A stretch of 64,000 nucleotides of DNA from Panagrolaimus kolymaensis. Taxonomy: Eukaryota; Nematoda; Chromadorea; Rhabditida; Panagrolaimidae. The notes under the pieces are model-generated. The model was not told the origin of the DNA. It saw only the letters and a program-made list of their open reading frames with translations, and did no database searches. Made by a program: the position numbers and the translations under genes. Below, piece by piece: positions 61,101 to 64,000 of the stretch; the stretch's first letter is position 1, and each line of letters starts with the position of its first letter. Location: assembly GCA_028622995.1 (NCBI GenBank), contig JAJQJQ010000003.1:1240001-1304000 (forward strand), written 5' to 3'.

Positions 61101-63644
61101 TTTTGATCTTCCAGCAATGAAATATGTTTTCATATCTGCAATTTTTTCTCTTTTTTTGTAGTTCCAAATACATATGTGTTATTTTTAAATGTGTGTTTAA
61201 AATACTCAAGTCTCAAATCTTAAAATATGATTAACGCGCTTATATGAATTTCAAAAGAGGCTTCCAATTTTGCTTCAAAGAGCTCTCTTTTTTCTTTCTT
61301 TCGTTTTTTCTTCTTCTCTCAAAAAAGCCAGAAATAATCTGTCTTTTGTGTTTTAATTTTAGCTGCAAAAAACAAACATACATCCAAACCCAAAAAAGGC
61401 TAAATAAAATAAAAATCTTTATGTTTGTATGCAAGAACAAGGGATCTCATTAGTGTTTCATAAAGCTAGCTGCGATTGTTCTTTTGCATCTTTTTTGTGT
61501 TAAAAAACATGTCGGTAAACATCCTCAAAAAAGATTGCTTTTTTATTGCAAAAATAATGGAAGTGAGAATGAGAAAATTGAGGAAATGATAGCCTCATTT
61601 CATTGTAAGCACGAGGCTGCAAAAAAAGAGAGGAAAAAGCTTTTGTTTCTGCTGCTTTTTTGATTTAATGTTAAAACTTTGACTGCATTTTTAGCAATTT
61701 TTTTTGGAAATTAACTTTAAGCGAAAATTAAAAAAGTGACAAATTTTTTTTATTGTTTGGATAAAATCCAAAATATGTTTATAAAAAACTTACTTTTGTG
61801 AACTGGACCTTCCTCTAACACATATTGGTTATCCAAGAATGAAGCAGTATCTGCAGAAACATGTACACGTCCTGCAACACCTGTAGATTCCATTTCATTA
61901 GCAAAATTTACATCATTTGAAAATACATCGAATTTAAATCTTTTTGTTCCAACCATACCGCACATAACCTAAATTTTCAAATTTTAATTTACAATTTCCA
62001 TTTAGAAAAAATATTACTTTTCCAGTATGAATCCCAACCCGCATATTAACATTTTGTCCTCGATCCATATCAAATTGTCTAATAGCTATAATCATGGCTA
62101 ATCCCATTTCCACGCAACATTTAGCATGATCTGGCCTGGGTTCAGGACATCCGGCGACACAGTAATAGCAATCACCCAAAGTGCTAATCTTTTCTAAATT
62201 ACATCTACCACATAAATAATCAAATCTTCCAAAAAGGTCATTAAGCAAATTAACTAGCTCATCAGCGGATTTATTGGATGACATTTTAGTGAAACCCGCA
62301 ATATCCGCAAATAAAATTGAAACATCCTTCATTAAATTCATGGTAAATGGACGAAATTTTCGGACGCTATTATCGGTTGGAATTGAATTATTTATATTAT
62401 TATGTGGATTTATTATTCCTGCAGTGGATTCTGCTGCACTTGACCGACCAGCTGTGGTGGCATTAGAGGTTCGACAATTGGATTCTATACTTGCTGAAGG
62501 TCGACGTAATTCACTATTTTCTTTTAAAAGTTCATCAGCAACCTGTAAAACAAAAAAAGATGTTTACAAATGCAATGACTATTCCTTTCTTTGCTCACAC
62601 TCTATTTGACTCACCTTTTTGGGCATCACAGATTGAATCATATGATCTTTAAATTGTGTTTCCAATTCCAAATCTTTCCTCGCTAATAAGGATTGACCTA
62701 CTTTGAGGAAAGTCTTTCTTTGTCGAACTTGAGTCAATATAAATAAATGAACCCCCAAAAGATGAATACAAAAATGTAAAGCTAATTTAACTCCCGAAGG
62801 CACGGTAAATGGATCCAATCTTGAACCACTGAGCAATTCAAATAATCCTGAATATATAATTCCAATTAATATGCAGAGGTATAATGGTAATGGAATCACT
62901 GTATATACTAATAATACCACCTGCAAAATAAAAAAGTTTTAAAAGTTCAAAAAGTTAGTTTATAAATTTACTTGAATACTAGTCGCCATAGTTGCAACAG
63001 GACCCATAAATGAGCGAGTTGAAGAAAAAATTAATAATGTTAAAAGGCATATTAAAAAGGTACATAAAAATGATGTTGGCATATAAAATCTTTGATAATG
63101 CACAGAAAGGGATGTGAACCAAATCATACAGCAACAAAGCAATATTAAAGCGGTTGATGCAACCTAAAACCTAGTTTATAACGTTTATTTTAAAATAATT
63201 CTTATAGTCGGATACCCAATGATGAAAAGCAGCTTCATCAAATATTAATACATAAAGCATCCATAAAACGCATGTAAGCATAATATAAATTAATCCAGAT
63301 CGAAATCTATCCCGTAGCAATGGAAAACTACATTTCCAATATTGAGTTTCCAAAATAGCTGAAGCAAATTGAGGATTCCACCATCGTGCTGAAGCTCTTT
63401 CAAATAATGGTATCCTTCTTGGACTTGATGAATGTGCTCTTGCCTGAAAAAATATAAAAATTATAAAATATATTCTCATTATTTTGATTTCGCCAACCTG
63501 TTCAGCAAGGGTCTGTCCACTTGATCCATTAGCCAAATGTCCAGCATTTTGTGCTTCATGAGCTAACATTCCTGCAGCTTCATCAGGTATATCATCATCT
63601 GGATTATTCATATCTGGAGTGATTGCGGGATGTTGTAAACGCAT
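58167..63644 (-). CDS. acy-1: Transmembrane adenylyl cyclase, AC9 type (ACY-1 homologue)
   Basis: Fifteen minus-strand exons (63644-63498, 63443-63216, 63163-62972, 62920-62615, 62542-62018, 61968-61794, 61135-60990, 60923-60765, 60600-60199, 60144-59697, 59648-59414, 59351-59126, 59076-58663, 58608-58399, 58346-58167) give 1330 residues, close to human AC9 (1353). Layout: first membrane cassette (about 85-290), catalytic C1 (about 360-540, metal-binding Asp in FADIAGFTKM and LGDCYYC), a long Ser/Asn/Gly-rich linker, second membrane cassette (about 820-1060) and C2 (about 1085-1310). C2 carries EKIKTIGATYMAASG (adenine-contacting Lys) and YDIWGDTVNIASRM (catalytic Asn and Arg). FKFDVFSNDVNFANEMES and EENFEGGREFLRVLNE match AC9 best. 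It makes cAMP downstream of Galpha-s at the plasma membrane; C. elegans acy-1 is the AC9-like form active in neurons and muscle. The large 61136-61793 intron contains no exon. Confidence 0.93.
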
Positions 63645-64000
63645 CCAAAAAAATCAAACGTTTACAACCAAACCAAAAACAATGCGCGTTTTCTTCTTTT
63701 CACGCGCGAATGTTTACGTCCGGTTCGGCTCTTGGTTGCTCGGTTGCTTGCTTTCGTGTTGTTGTATTTTTTTTTTTTGCGGTGTGAAAGAAGAGGAAGG
63801 AAAGGCTGAGGAGGCTCAGGCAGCAATAACAATAACTCTCGTCATTGCATTTGCAATGATGGGACCATCATCATCGTTCACCACAGCAGCAACAAAACCA
63901 GCACTGTAAAAAAACTCGTCAAAAATAATTTAAAAACTTTTTTTTAAAATTTTGTAAAAGATACATTGATTTTTTCTTTCGCGACAATTTTTAATCAACG
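63645..64000. other. Upstream region of the adenylyl cyclase gene
   Basis: This stretch is slightly richer in G+C than typical spacers here, with GGCTGAGGAGGCTCAGG and GAAGAGGAAGG patches, and probably contains the 5' UTR and promoter. No further exon is recognised before the window edge. Confidence 0.35.

Noticed and set aside
63619..63909. 96-codon plus-strand open frame at the right edge
   Set aside because: It overlaps the first exon of the adenylyl cyclase in antisense and has Ala/Glu low-complexity translation; more likely leader or promoter DNA.

Overview
The window is about 70% A+T eukaryotic DNA with many short introns (mostly 45-70 bp) that begin GTAAG/GTATG and end TTTTTAG or TTTTCAG. 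Start codons often sit just behind a TTTTTAG acceptor, as in SL trans-splicing. Gene content is that of a nematode: hlh-11/AP-4, an AC9-type adenylyl cyclase of the acy-1 group, a SNF-type transporter, an INF2/FHDC1-type formin, a UGT and a divergent F-box-like gene. The composition and the F-box-like family suggest a clade IV (Tylenchina/Panagrolaimomorpha-like) species, but that is inference. Every gene model was built by joining reading frames at splice sites whose phases I checked. No tRNA, rRNA, CRISPR array or bacterial gene was seen.

Layout. 1-1401 (+): 3' end of an SLC6 (SNF) transporter with a very long cytoplasmic tail. 3012-7207 (-): hlh-11 (TFAP4 homologue), whose 2.6 kb first intron holds a perfect 258-bp hairpin element. 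9894-11708 (-): ubxn-4, head to head with 12021-14256 (+), a C9ORF72 homologue (alfa-1), with only 312 bp between the starts. 14802-16852 (+): a gene with two fused F-box-like modules, carrying a 183-bp element with a 9-bp target duplication inside an exon. 17240-22511 (-): INF2/FHDC1-type formin. 24825-28881 (-): class C GPCR with possible 5' exons near 32.1-32.4 kb. 33275-37513 (+): integrin alpha, most like PAT-2/alphaPS2. 39957-40966: a 1-kb inverted repeat with 293-bp arms. 42093-44512 (+): LASP-type LIM-nebulin-SH3 protein. 45865-47437 (-): class A peptide-type GPCR with an apparent frameshift in TM3. 47.4-52.5 kb: a gene-poor AT-rich stretch. 52482-53359 (+): unknown membrane protein. 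53888-55125 (+): BTB protein. 55585-57387 (+): UDP-glycosyltransferase. 58167-63644 (-): adenylyl cyclase.

The genes do not form an operon or pathway. Several belong to neuronal or muscle signalling and adhesion (two GPCRs, adenylyl cyclase, integrin alpha, LASP, formin, transporter). ubxn-4 and alfa-1 are both proteostasis/membrane-trafficking genes and may share a promoter.

The most notable observation is the 183-bp element in the F-box-like gene. It has a GT donor inside its left end and an AG supplied by the target-site duplication, so removing it as an intron would keep the reading frame. That is the arrangement expected of an introner.
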